Source of the DNA: Niebla homalea
Lineage: Eukaryota; Ascomycota; Lecanoromycetes; Lecanorales; Ramalinaceae
Direction of reading: 5' to 3'
Assembly (NCBI GenBank): GCA_019925105.1
Contig: JAHGAU010000032.1
Location: forward strand, 248,001-312,000
DNA length: 64,000 bases
In this document: one piece after another, positions 20,701 to 29,993 of the stretch
Numbering within the stretch: the stretch's first letter is position 1
Layout of the letters: each line of letters opens with the position of its first letter
Translations under genes and position numbers: made by a program
The notes under the pieces: model-generated
The model's database searches: none
Told to the model about the DNA's origin: nothing
Seen by the model: only the letters and a program-made list of their open reading frames with translations

Positions 20701-22119
20701 CTACCACCACCAAATAGAGCTGGTCTTTTGTCCGGGTTTGCGAGAAATGTATTTTTTGGATTCCTTCTTCCCATTCTTAGAGGAGAGCTCTGCTGACTTC
20801 CTTTCATTGTGACGGCCTCTTGATGGTGGATCTGGAGATGGCGATCCATATTTGGGCCGATATCGACTTTCAGAGGAGGGCTGTGCTGACTTCCTTTCAT
20901 TGTGACGGCCTCTTGATGGTGGATCTGGAGATGGCGATCCATATTTGGGCCGATATCGACTTTCAGAGGAGGGCTGTGCTGACTTCCTTTCATTGTAACG
21001 GCCTCTTGATGGTGGATCTGGAGATGGCGATCGATATTTGGGCCGATATTGACTTTCAGAGGGCTGTGCTGACTTCCTTTCATTGTGACGGCTTCTTGAT
21101 GCTGGATCTGGAGGTGGCGATGGATACTTGGACCGATATCGACTTTCAGAGGAGGGCTGTGCTGCCTTCCTTTCATTGTGACGGCTTCTTGATGCTGGAT
21201 CTGGAGGTGGCGATGGATACTTGGACCGATATCGACTTTCAGAGGAGGGCTGTGCTGCCTTCCTTTCATTGTAACTGCCTCTTGATGGTGGATCCGGAGA
21301 TGGCGGTCGATACTTGGGCCGATATCGACTTTGAGAAGAAGATGGAACTGGGTCATCTCCATATCGGGGGCTTTGCGATGATGGCTTTGAATAAATCCAA
21401 TGGCCGTGATCTGGAGAGGGTGGAGGTGAGTGAGAACGCTTAGGAAAGTCACTAGACCCTGCATTTCCAGTCTGAGCATCTTTGCCCTGAATTGGCGCTG
21501 GTCGCAGGTCCAGGAATTGGTTTGGACCCGGGTATGCGGGGGCAAGCATTCTACCGGCTATTAATTCATCCCATTCCGACTGCGTGGGCGCAACGCTGGG
21601 ATAACGAGACCATCTCTCCTTGCATCCTTGGCGAGTCGGACGGCAATCCTGGAACTTTCCTTCAACTATAAGAACATCAGAAGAATTGCCGATCATGAAG
21701 TCCCATTCTTCCTGCGAGGGCGCATTGCCGTTGATTACGTCTTGTGAGACGCGAGTGCCTCCCGTCCAGTGACGTTTCTCACTCGTGTGACCGATGATGG
21801 CGTACTCCATTCGTATCGAGTCAAGGTGACCTGGTGGACAGATTCTATACTTGTTTGGATGTTTCTGAACTTTCGCAAAGTAGAAGATGTCGTTAAGGTA
21901 TTTTTCAATATTGCGCCGCTCGAATAGTAATGTGTTGAGGTGCTTGCAATGACCCTTTTGGTGCTCGTGGGAGAATCTCAATGCCACAATCCCGCAGATC
22001 AAGTACCGGTCGAGGATCATCTCACCGTTGATGTTAAAATAGACTATGATCTCGTCCGTTAAGTCATAGTCACTGCTTCTGCGACCTCGATACTTTTTAG
22101 AATCGTCATCTTTCGGCAT
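20701..22119 (-). CDS. Local PxxxEW-family protein with 31-residue tandem repeats, 472 residues
   Basis: I chose the ATG at 22117-22119 (MPKDDDSKKYRGRRSSD) because the frame above it opens only with a non-ATG codon. Residues 20-200 carry the whole family domain: EIIVYFNINGEMILDRYLIC, then HQKGHCKHLNTLLFERR, then YAIIGHTSEKRHWTGG, then APSQEEWDFMIG and, about 45 residues later, APTQSEWDELIAGRMLAP. From about residue 265 the protein is a Ser/Pro/Arg-rich array of about six 31-residue units with the core ESRYRPKYGSPSPDPPSRGR and NERKSAQPSS. The Arg-Ser-Pro composition resembles SR-type splicing proteins, but there is no RRM. The C-terminus is KTSSIWWW. No signal peptide. One exon. Function unknown. 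Confidence 0.6.
   Translation of the reverse strand: MPKDDDSKKYRGRRSSDYDLTDEIIVYFNINGEMILDRYLICGIVALRFSHEHQKGHCKHLNTLLFERRNIEKYLNDIFYFAKVQKHPNKYRICPPGHLDSIRMEYAIIGHTSEKRHWTGGTRVSQDVINGNAPSQEEWDFMIGNSSDVLIVEGKFQDCRPTRQGCKERWSRYPSVAPTQSEWDELIAGRMLAPAYPGPNQFLDLRPAPIQGKDAQTGNAGSSDFPKRSHSPPPSPDHGHWIYSKPSSQSPRYGDDPVPSSSQSRYRPKYRPPSPDPPSRGSYNERKAAQPSSESRYRSKYPSPPPDPASRSRHNERKAAQPSSESRYRSKYPSPPPDPASRSRHNERKSAQPSESQYRPKYRSPSPDPPSRGRYNERKSAQPSSESRYRPKYGSPSPDPPSRGRHNERKSAQPSSESRYRPKYGSPSPDPPSRGRHNERKSAELSSKNGKKESKKYISRKPGQKTSSIWWW
20770..21350. repeat. 93-bp tandem repeat, about six copies
   Basis: The string gacggcctcttgatggtgga or a close variant starts at about 20811, 20904, 20997, 21087, 21180 and 21273. 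The period is 93 bp, except for one 90-bp step where a Ser codon is missing. Units in the middle (about 21087 and 21180) share private changes (ttcttgatgctgg, aggtggcgatgg), so neighbours are more alike than distant units, as expected of unequal exchange. Confidence 0.85.
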
Positions 22120-23448
22120 GTTGAAGAGTGTTCTAGCAATCGTGAGCAATAGTCATTCATGATGTTTATACAGCATAGCAAGCTGGTCTGCAATGATTAC
22201 CTTGATCCAATGATACCGATTTTGCGTTGTTCTATGGCGAGTGTCTGTTAGATAGAAGTGGTCGTCGTTGCTAACAGAGAAGAAATAAGTAGTGTGCTCA
22301 AAACTTTTGTCCTTGTATGAGAGTTCGAAGAAAGAGAGAAGGAAGCAGACAGTGTCCCTTCTTATATTCCCACTCCATCTCTCTTGTAAAACCCCAACCT
22401 CCCCTTTTCTCCGATATCCGCAGACGTCATCATTATACCATCGCTAATTTGATTGGACCTCCTCATCCTCCTCCGTCTTAACATTCACTCCGGCCATTGA
22501 CAAGGCTCAAAGTGTCTCGTGGGCGTGCTCTACGGTATCGAGTGAGACTGTCGAGACCAATTGTTACGCGCTAAGAAGAGGGGTCATGTTCAGAGAATGG
22601 TCTGAGACATCACCAATGATTCCAATAGAACCTTATGACTGCTCCTTGTCAAAGCGCCTTGACCACATGAGCCCATCCATGGATGACGGGCTCCGGGACT
22701 TTCCGTGACCAGTTCTTAAAAATTATTTCCGTCTCTGAAAGACATAGAAAATTTCTGGTAGCAAATCATATCGAGGCTTGAGAATAATGAGGGGTAGTAC
22801 TCACGTCATTTCGAATGTTGGACGGTGTGATAACGTGGCTTCAGATTGGAGCCACGGAAGCTGTGACGTGACTACGGCAAAGCTAGCCGCTTCAAGTGCA
22901 CATGACTGCATGTTGTACAACTTGTAGGAATGGAACTCCTCAGATAAGGAACCGACAGAGTGAGAATGAAGAATGACGCAGACGCCTTTCAGTATACACA
23001 ATACGTGAGTGTTCTCCGTGTAACACTTTCCATGAACTTTGGGTACTGAATAGGGTTATCGTAAATGATTGCATGCCAAGTGATTTTGTATCCGCACTCT
23101 CCATACATGGTTTGTATAGGTTTGGAATCATGCTTCATGCCTCTTCGCCCTTCGTCATTAGCATCAATCGCTCGCACGCAACTTTGAAAACCATTGCACG
23201 CTATGCATGGATCACCAAGCCATGTTTGCGGCGACTTAGCATAGGAGTCATGTCCTCCCATCACTATGTATTGGTACTGCTTTCCGTTTGTAACTTGGAA
23301 GGTCTTCCTTAATTTAAATTTCTCATCCGAACCTAATGCTCCACCCTCTCAGCTCTCTCCTGCCCTTCATCTCTGCACCATGTTTCCCTCTCACTTGACG
23401 ACTCATCGAAATCCAGAGAGCTGAAGTTAGACACTCTTTTCCTTCCAG
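22120..23448. other. Intergenic, no supported gene
   Basis: This is 1.3 kb holding the promoter of the minus-strand gene at 22119 and the 3' side of the broken copy at 23449. A 91-codon minus-strand frame (22989-23264) has four Cys residues but no start context, signal peptide or motif. Confidence 0.35.
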
Positions 23449-24308
23449 TCAGGTCGTGGAATCTTCTAAGCCCGAATCTTGCGTGGGGTCGTCTAGTATT
23501 TTCCTCAGGCGCGCGAGAGTTTGTAGAGAATGAAATGCTTCGGGATCGTCGTGCTCCAGACCAAGCATTGCTTCTATGAGTTTGCCCCATTTATCTTGGG
23601 TGGGTTTCAACACGAAAACGTCGTAAAAGCAAGGTGTGTCATTCTCAGAAGCCCTATCAATTATCATCTTCTCATCGAACTTCGGGGCAAGATTGGCGCC
23701 AATCATGAAGTCCCACTCTGATCGTCCAGGAGCAGCTCCATGAAGTACCACATGATCCCTAATGCAAGGACCAGGCTTTGGGAAACGTTTCTGTCTGTGT
23801 GAATCCCAGCCTATCAAATAAGAGGCGAATCTGTAACTGCAATGATTATCGCTTGCACGCTCTAAAATCCCATTTCCTCCACCCCGACTTTCTGCGATGT
23901 CCATCATATAATCGATAAAAGCTTGGGCATCCTTGTGCCGGTGATAAAGCTCAGCTAATCTCGGCAATCTCCTTCTTCGTATCGTTCTTCGAATCGTTGG
24001 ATCAACTCAGAGCTGATCACATAGTCTTTGATCACCATCCTGCCTTTCAAATCGAGGCAGACAAGGAATTTGTCATTCGTAAAGCCAGAGATCTTCTTAG
24101 ACCCGTCCGCGCCTGCGGGCCGAAGATCAGGTGTGAACTCAGAGCTTTCTGCAACCTCAATAGCACTTTCAGGCTCACGGCGGCCATCTATAGACGTGTT
24201 ATCTCTTGTGGATGCAGTGCTTGCCAAAGTCTCGGTGCTATTCCAGCCATCATTGATAGCAGAGGATAACGAGCGTGATGAAAAAGATGCCATCGTCATA
24301 CTGTACAT
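23449..24308 (-). pseudogene. Frameshifted copy of the local PxxxEW family
   Basis: The frame from the ATG at 24306-24308 reads a Ser/Thr-rich leader, then FLVCLDLKGRMVIKDYVISS and QRFEERYEEGDC, and terminates at 23955. The continuation is in the next frame: RLAELYHRHKDAQAFIDYM, YRFASYLIGWDSHRQKRF, HGAAPGRSEWDFMIGANLAP and KPTQDKWGKLI, to a stop at 23449. The two halves match the intact 24.8-kb paralog continuously (there GDC is replaced by EEDCLRLAQYY). The break is a single-base loss just after the Asp-Cys codons (about 23957-23962), and no GT donor lies there to make an intron. Without the frameshift the protein would be about 285 residues and would lack the long repeat tail. A sequencing or assembly error cannot be excluded. 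Confidence 0.6.
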
Positions 24309-24789
24309 TGCTAATAGAGGCTGTAGGCAGATTCAAGAACCAAACCTCAAGCAGGATCAGATATTAGGTGATTTAGTAATCAAGATATAGTTTCCAGCCT
24401 GTTTGCTCTCCATAAACATGGAAAGCAAAAGCACAGCAAGACCGGCGACCGTAGCCTTTTGTTTAATCCGAGGTCTCTCGTGCTACCCTGATGACTTCGT
24501 AGCCGAAAGGTGGTGAAAATGCTCAATACACGATAGTATTCTAGGGGTAAAGACCATGTATCATAAGAGAGTCTCAGAATAAACACTGAGCCTACTGACT
24601 TGGAATTCGGACAAGCACCTGCTCCACGATTTGCAAGTGTTTCAAAAGTGTCTGCCTAAGCGCCGATGTATGTACAACCCGTCAAACATCCACATCAATG
24701 CCGAAAAGCAATTGCTTGCACGCGAAGACAATTTTCCATGCACGCCAGTATAGAGCTACTGTGCTGTCAATCATCATCTTCAGGCAGAC
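24309..24789. other. Intergenic, no supported gene
   Basis: Short interval between two family members. Nothing was recognised beyond the likely promoter of the 24308 copy and the 3' UTR of the 24790 gene. Confidence 0.35.
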
Positions 24790-26820
24790 TTAGCGACCTG
24801 CTTTGCGTTTTTCCTTCTTCCTGTCCTCATGTTCTCGTTCCCATTGTTTGAGACTCTTCCAGGAGTCTGAACCAGTCGATTTCCGCGAGGCCGTCGTGGC
24901 TGTCGACTTTCCAGATGATGAAGCAGTGTCTTTCGCTGCTTTTGCAGCTTTCGTTTTGCTCGGCCTGACCCTCACTAGGCTGTACCTGAAGTGCTTCTTC
25001 TTGACCTCAGGGAGCTCTGGATCGGGTTCTTGATGTTCCGACTGGCTTTTTGAGTCTGGAGTACTTAGAGTATCCGAGCTTACGAGCGGTGCTTCCTCTG
25101 GCCATTGCACTTCCTCTGGCCATTGCGCTTCCTCTGGCAATTTCGCTTCCTCTGGCAATTGCACTTCCTCTGGCCATTGCGCTTCCTCTGGCAATTTCGC
25201 TTCCTCTGGCCATTGCACTTCCTCTGGCCATTGCGCTTCCTCTGGCCATTGCGCTTCCTCTGGCCATTGCGCTTCCTCTGGCCATTGCACTTCCTCTGGC
25301 CATTGCGCTTCCTCTGGCAATTTCGCTTCCTCTGGCAATTGCACTTCCTCTGGCCATTGCGCTTCCTCTGGCGATTTCGCTTCCTCTGGCCATTGCACTT
25401 CCTCTGGCAATTGCGCTTCCTCTGGCGATTTCGCTTCCTCTGGCCATTGCACTTCCTCTGGCAATTGCACTTCCTCTGGCCATTGCGCTTCCTCTGGCCA
25501 TTGCACTTCCTCTGGCAATTGCATTTCCTCTGGCCATTGCGCTTCCTCTGGCCATTTCGCTTCCTCCGTGGCGCCTTGGCCGCCACCCGAAACTTCTGCT
25601 TGCGGTATGACGGCTTCGTTCAAACCCTCTCCTTCTGCTTGCCCCTTCTCTTTCACCTGTTCATGGGAAATGGCAGCAGCTGAAGCTGAAGCCATAATTT
25701 CTTCCTCGCCCACCGTGATGACTTGGGCGGGCTGGCTTTCGTCAGGGTCAGTGAGTCCCTTTTTCAGACTCTCTACGATCTTCAGAGACCACACCAAGTC
25801 GGCTTTATCTTGCTTCAAAGGCAACTTTCCACCTATCTTGTGGTACCAGAGCGTCTCACTGGGAGCTGGTGTGCCCCTACAACACTTTTGACGATCGGCT
25901 TCGATGATTCCATTCTTTGTCTTTGGGTGAAGGTTGGCCCCAATCATAAACTCCCATTCTGTCTGTAGAGGACTAGCCCCATGTTCCATCACGTCGTCGC
26001 TGATGCAGGGCCCCAGCTTTCGATACCTTTTGTCGCGCAATGGATCCCAGCCTAGCCAAAATGAGGCTACTCGGTAGCTGCGTGGGTCGTCAATCGAAAT
26101 CGTTTTGGTCTCGCCGGATTGACCATGGCACCTGGCTACCCTCCTCATGTGCTTAATGAGGTCACTGTTGTCCTCGTCTCCAGTGTAGTACTGAGCAAGT
26201 CGCAGGCAATCTTCTTCCTGGTATCGTTCGTCGAATCGTTGGAGCATTTCTGAACTGATCAAGCAATTATCGATTACCATTTCGCCCTTCAGGTTGAGAA
26301 AAACCAGGAATTCATCCTTGTGCCAATGCTCGTCTGTGAAGTCAGTCTTATCGCTAGATTCGACTCTGTATGAGTATTGACTATTGCGTGCGGACTTATA
26401 TCTGTCTTTGATCTTGTCTGTGTGGTATGATTCTCTGCGGGCTCTCCCATCCGATTCATCAGATCCGTCTTGCCCATCAATGCTAGAAGACTTGCTGTTG
26501 GAGGATGACCTATCACGGTTTGGGTATCCAGAATGGGGCATGTATTCCTTGTGATATATGGTCTGGCTATATCCCAAGATCTCAGCGTCACCCAAGTCAT
26601 CATAGTAGAGTTTAGGCCCATCCCTTTCCCGGTGTTCGCTGTATGATCTAGACCCATCGTAATCCCGAGAACGGTCGTATGACCGAAACCTAGGCATATC
26701 ACGAGAACCACCAACATTTCGACGTGCACGGTTGGTTCTGGGTCTGTGATGGTTTCTAGTGTCGTAATCGCTCGGTTCGCCCGATGGATGTGAGGATGAA
26801 GGTGAGCAATGATGACTCAT
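24790..26820 (-). CDS. Local PxxxEW-family protein with 26 hexapeptide repeats, 676 residues
   Basis: I chose the ATG at 26818-26820 (MSHHCSPSSSHPSGE). Two codons upstream the frame has only GTG. Residues 1-165 are Arg/Ser/Tyr/Asp-rich. Residues 170-340 carry the most complete family domain: FLVFLNLKGEMVIDNCLISS, QRFDERYQEEDCLRLAQYY, YRVASFWLGWDPLRDKRYRK, HGASPLQTEWEFMIGANLHP, and the second motif APSETLWYHKIGGKLP. After an Ala/Gln/Glu-rich linker, residues 420-578 are 26 hexapeptides of the form [WLS]-P-E-E-[AVM]-[QK]. This is a highly acidic, proline-punctuated tail with Trp every sixth or twelfth residue. The C-terminus is basic (KKKHFRYSLVRVRPSKTKAA and onward). No signal peptide or membrane segment. 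One exon. It makes a good query for the family. Confidence 0.65.
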   Translation of the reverse strand: MSHHCSPSSSHPSGEPSDYDTRNHHRPRTNRARRNVGGSRDMPRFRSYDRSRDYDGSRSYSEHRERDGPKLYYDDLGDAEILGYSQTIYHKEYMPHSGYPNRDRSSSNSKSSSIDGQDGSDESDGRARRESYHTDKIKDRYKSARNSQYSYRVESSDKTDFTDEHWHKDEFLVFLNLKGEMVIDNCLISSEMLQRFDERYQEEDCLRLAQYYTGDEDNSDLIKHMRRVARCHGQSGETKTISIDDPRSYRVASFWLGWDPLRDKRYRKLGPCISDDVMEHGASPLQTEWEFMIGANLHPKTKNGIIEADRQKCCRGTPAPSETLWYHKIGGKLPLKQDKADLVWSLKIVESLKKGLTDPDESQPAQVITVGEEEIMASASAAAISHEQVKEKGQAEGEGLNEAVIPQAEVSGGGQGATEEAKWPEEAQWPEEMQLPEEVQWPEEAQWPEEVQLPEEVQWPEEAKSPEEAQLPEEVQWPEEAKSPEEAQWPEEVQLPEEAKLPEEAQWPEEVQWPEEAQWPEEAQWPEEAQWPEEVQWPEEAKLPEEAQWPEEVQLPEEAKLPEEAQWPEEVQWPEEAPLVSSDTLSTPDSKSQSEHQEPDPELPEVKKKHFRYSLVRVRPSKTKAAKAAKDTASSSGKSTATTASRKSTGSDSWKSLKQWEREHEDRKKEKRKAGR
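25089..25572. repeat. 18-bp minisatellite, 26 coding copies
   Basis: The plus-strand unit is close to ttcctctggccattgcgc. Variation is confined to a few positions (cca/caa/cga before ttt or ttg, and gcg/gca/cat). These give W, L or S, A, V or M, and Q or K in the encoded hexapeptide. Higher-order blocks recur, for example the W-L-L-W variant order. All six frames stay open across the array. Confidence 0.9.
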
Positions 26821-27990
26821 CTTCACTTTGTTGACTGCTGGGAGAGGTGGCCTGTAGACCAGGGCATCAGCATAGAAGTTGACAGGGTCTTTGGAGGGTA
26901 GGTTGTACAGGACGTCGTAGATGGGATCTCCGGCATAAAGGAATGTACTAGACCTCTTTTTGCGCCCAACGAGAGAAATTTTTGCGAGATATCTGTAGAA
27001 ATAATGTCAAAGGTTGGTTGAAGAAGAGAGTGGAAGAAAAAGGATCTTAGAGTAGCTGCTTTACCCTCAAGTCAACCCACTGTACAACCCAAGATATCCT
27101 GTAATCTCAGCGTGGCGAATGCGGGCAGTGCACATTCCAGACTGGAGACAAAGACCTCATTCCAGTGATTTCGAGCCTCAGGAACTACACTGGACCAAAG
27201 AAACAAAACCTGAGACAAGAGTCTGCTTCTTCTCCAACGTTTGCAGATAGCGAATCCGGAGTGCCCGTGTCTCCGCAATGACGACACAGCGCTTTTCTTG
27301 TGGCGAACAATGACGTTCTGCGTTGTTTCGAAGATGTGGTGTAAGCGCCCACCTAAGCGTGAATAGCATGGTTGCGCCATCAGAGTTGCACTTTGAGAGA
27401 TCCATTGGACCCAAAAACCTCCAAGTGAAGCAAGCTATGTTGCATTACTCCCTAGCGTCCGTCGGATCATATCCGATGCATACTGATTTGCCCTGGCATG
27501 ACCCACATATAGCGGCTTTGAACGGGCTGAAGACCGGATCTGCAGCCTGCGGTGGATTGTGACACCTCTTCCAGAATTCTGACTCCGTGGACAATTCTTA
27601 AAGGGCAGCACAGGCATATGATTAGCGACACCTTTTCCCATGGTGGATCTAAAATCTTGAGATCTCGAGACATGAGTCTGGATCAAGAATGAGCATTGTA
27701 GCTAGGGCACAGAAATTGATATAGTAATCACAAAGCACTGGAACTTAAATGATTCTCACCTTTTTTTGTTTGTTTTCAATTTTCTTGATCTAGTCTCGCC
27801 TCTTTCTTTGATACTACGTTATCTATACCCACATCATCATCATTGCTCTGAATCACAAGACGAATACCAAACATTTTAAGTTTATTGCTCCAATGACTGC
27901 CCAAATTTCAATCCCGGTATCTTCCTTTCTTCACCCTTGCCTGAGGCGACTCTTTGCCAGGTTCAACGATCATGGCTTTCTTTCATACCA
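26821..27990. other. Intergenic, no supported gene
   Basis: Holds the promoter of the 26820 gene. Frames on the minus strand at 27072-27380 and 27435-27686 have no motif or supporting context. Confidence 0.35.
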
Positions 27991-29250
27991 CTACTTCACG
28001 CCTTCCCACTCTTTCTCCCCTGCTCGCGGCTTTTCCCCCCTGCTCCCAGCTTTTCCTTTCCTATTCGCCGCTTCATGCGCAGGTTCGTTGTAACTCTCCG
28101 GCTGGGATCTGCGCGCTTTGCCTCGAGCGATATTTCCATCACGGTGGGTCTGCAAATGCAGAAATGGCGTCATGCTTATTGATAGGGATTCAGAATCGCC
28201 CTTGAACCAAGACCCCGTGGGTTCGTCGGCTTCGAGAATTTTAGACAATCCGTGTCGAACGGCATACCAGCGACTAACGGGGGCACCTAGCCGAGGGCGG
28301 CGTAATTTTGGCCCTTCAGACTGTGAGAAAGAATCGTTGGGGTCAAGACTGTGGTGCAATGTGACAGAAGGAGATCTGCTCCTGCCAGGCTCGAGGGTGG
28401 TAGATGGGACGTGAACAGCAGAAGGAAACGTTTCTCCCTCTGGCGCGACAATGTCTTCAGGTCTATGGGATGATATAGAGCGTGATTCGTGCTTGCTAGA
28501 AGAGCGTGGCCCGTGCTTGCTAGAAGAGCGTGCTTCGCGCTTGCCCGACGAGTGTGACCCGCGCTTGCTAGAAGAGCGTGACTGGTGCTCAGAGCGAGGT
28601 CTGCTCGTGCTCAGCTCATGGGTGGATGAGGGGACGTGGACAGCAGCAGGTAATATTCCTTTCCATGGCGAGATAAGGTCTTCAGGCCCACGAGATGATC
28701 TAGAGTGGGACCCATGGTTGCTAGAAGGACTTGACCCATGGTTGCTAGAAGAGCGTGACCCGTGTCTGCTAGAAGTGCGTTCCTCTGCAAGGGTCTCATT
28801 GCCTCTCAGCCCATATGGTTTGCTGGACCTGTGCGATGAGCGTGAAGGAGATTTGTATAGTTTAGGATAGAAGCTAGATATCGGTGGGAGCGGTTTGTCG
28901 CACTTCCCGGTATCTCTTGGTTGAGGGTCCCGACCACGGTCTCGCGGTGCGGCAGAGTGTGGTCTCTTTTCTCCACCTGAAGTTTGCCTGGGCTTGTATT
29001 CTATTTCGCTGCGCTTAGCCACGGCAGGTCGTGACCTGTATCTGTCGGAGTGGGAAAGGTCATCTAGGTTCTGCTTGGTGATCTTGCCGTGTTTGTCCGA
29101 ATTGCCGTGTTTATGCGAAGAGCCAGAGCGGAACCTGCTTCTTCCAGAAGGTGAGCCCTCTCTTGTCGATGGCGTCCTTTTGGTTGAAGCTAATTTGTCA
29201 AAGCTCCAATCAGGCTCTGGATTGTAGGGTAATGGAATAGGAGAAGACAT
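27991..29250 (-). CDS. Ser/Arg/His-rich orphan with internal duplication, 419 residues
   Basis: I chose the ATG at 29248-29250 (MSSPIPLPYNPEPDWSFDKL). Residues 15-130 are Ser/Arg/Lys/Asp-rich. Two related units of about 80 residues follow. Each has an Ser/His/Gly run (for example RHGSRSSSNHGSSPSSNHGS, or SSSKHGPRSSSKHESRS), then RGPEDLI or RPEDIVAPEGE, and then AAVHVPSST or SAVHVPSTT. The C-terminal part (about 320-419) is less repetitive, with RRPRLGAPVSRWYAVRHGLS, TGSWFKGDS and TPFLHLQTHRDGN, and resembles the end of the next gene (29994-30871). The P-x-x-x-W family domain is absent. RS-like composition suggests a nuclear or phosphorylated protein, but this is inference. Confidence 0.5.
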   Translation of the reverse strand: MSSPIPLPYNPEPDWSFDKLASTKRTPSTREGSPSGRSRFRSGSSHKHGNSDKHGKITKQNLDDLSHSDRYRSRPAVAKRSEIEYKPRQTSGGEKRPHSAAPRDRGRDPQPRDTGKCDKPLPPISSFYPKLYKSPSRSSHRSSKPYGLRGNETLAEERTSSRHGSRSSSNHGSSPSSNHGSHSRSSRGPEDLISPWKGILPAAVHVPSSTHELSTSRPRSEHQSRSSSKRGSHSSGKREARSSSKHGPRSSSKHESRSISSHRPEDIVAPEGETFPSAVHVPSTTLEPGRSRSPSVTLHHSLDPNDSFSQSEGPKLRRPRLGAPVSRWYAVRHGLSKILEADEPTGSWFKGDSESLSISMTPFLHLQTHRDGNIARGKARRSQPESYNEPAHEAANRKGKAGSRGEKPRAGEKEWEGVK

Positions 29251-29993
29251 GTCGACCACCTGGCTAGGCTTTCTTCTCTGAGAATCTTCTGTTTGTGTGT
29301 TGAGTTAAGATCAAGGTAGTTTGAGGGAAGTCTTGTGATTAAGAATCTTCCAAGATTTATGGCGGGGTGTCTGGGAATTACACAAGAGAAGAAGAGCAAA
29401 ACGGAGACGGCCTGCTCTTATGTCTTTTGGCAATTGTCGTACAGCCCTTCCCCAAAAGATCCGAACCGGTACCGATAGGATACCGAGAAGCGGATGCCCT
29501 TCCAAAGACGGAGCCAGGTCTGGAGATTTGAAGAGGACGATTGGCTCCATGTTAGTGTGTCCGTGCTTGAGACTTGCAGGTAAGGGAGTGAACAAATCTT
29601 GTTGCGGCACCAGCGATCGGAGTGGTCATGTGCGTATTTTATCCGAAGCTGTGCCAGATTTGTTGCCAGGTTAGAATGTATATAAATGAGGTCCTGAAAC
29701 CCAAAGGGAAAGGGACAGTAAGAAGATAGCGCTAGCGTTGATATTTGTGCTCTCTCAAGATGTAAAGGAGGTGATATTTCAAAACTGTTATTCCGAATCT
29801 GTGCATTTGCATTTCTCGCTCCACCTTTGACTGACAGCTGTGCTAGCCTACTCCTGTCAAAGATCCTGTCGTTCATAATAAAACCATCGAATAGACAAAC
29901 TCCAGAGTCAAATTGCAAAATTCGCAAGATACATCGAATCTGATCTGTCCTTCGAACATCATCCGCAGCACGCTTCTTTCGGTAGACATTCTA

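Noticed and set aside
25007..25683. Four further long frames (168-192 codons) on both strands across the 18-bp array, including strongly hydrophobic ones
   Set aside because: The 18-bp unit is a multiple of three and lacks stops in all frames, so every frame is open by construction. Only the minus-strand frame with WPEEAQ units continues into conserved domain sequence on both sides.
29418..29927. A 169-codon minus-strand frame upstream of the Ser/His-rich pair
   Set aside because: No recognisable domain, no family block and no clear gene context. A faint similarity to the strand-turn-strand segment was too weak to use.
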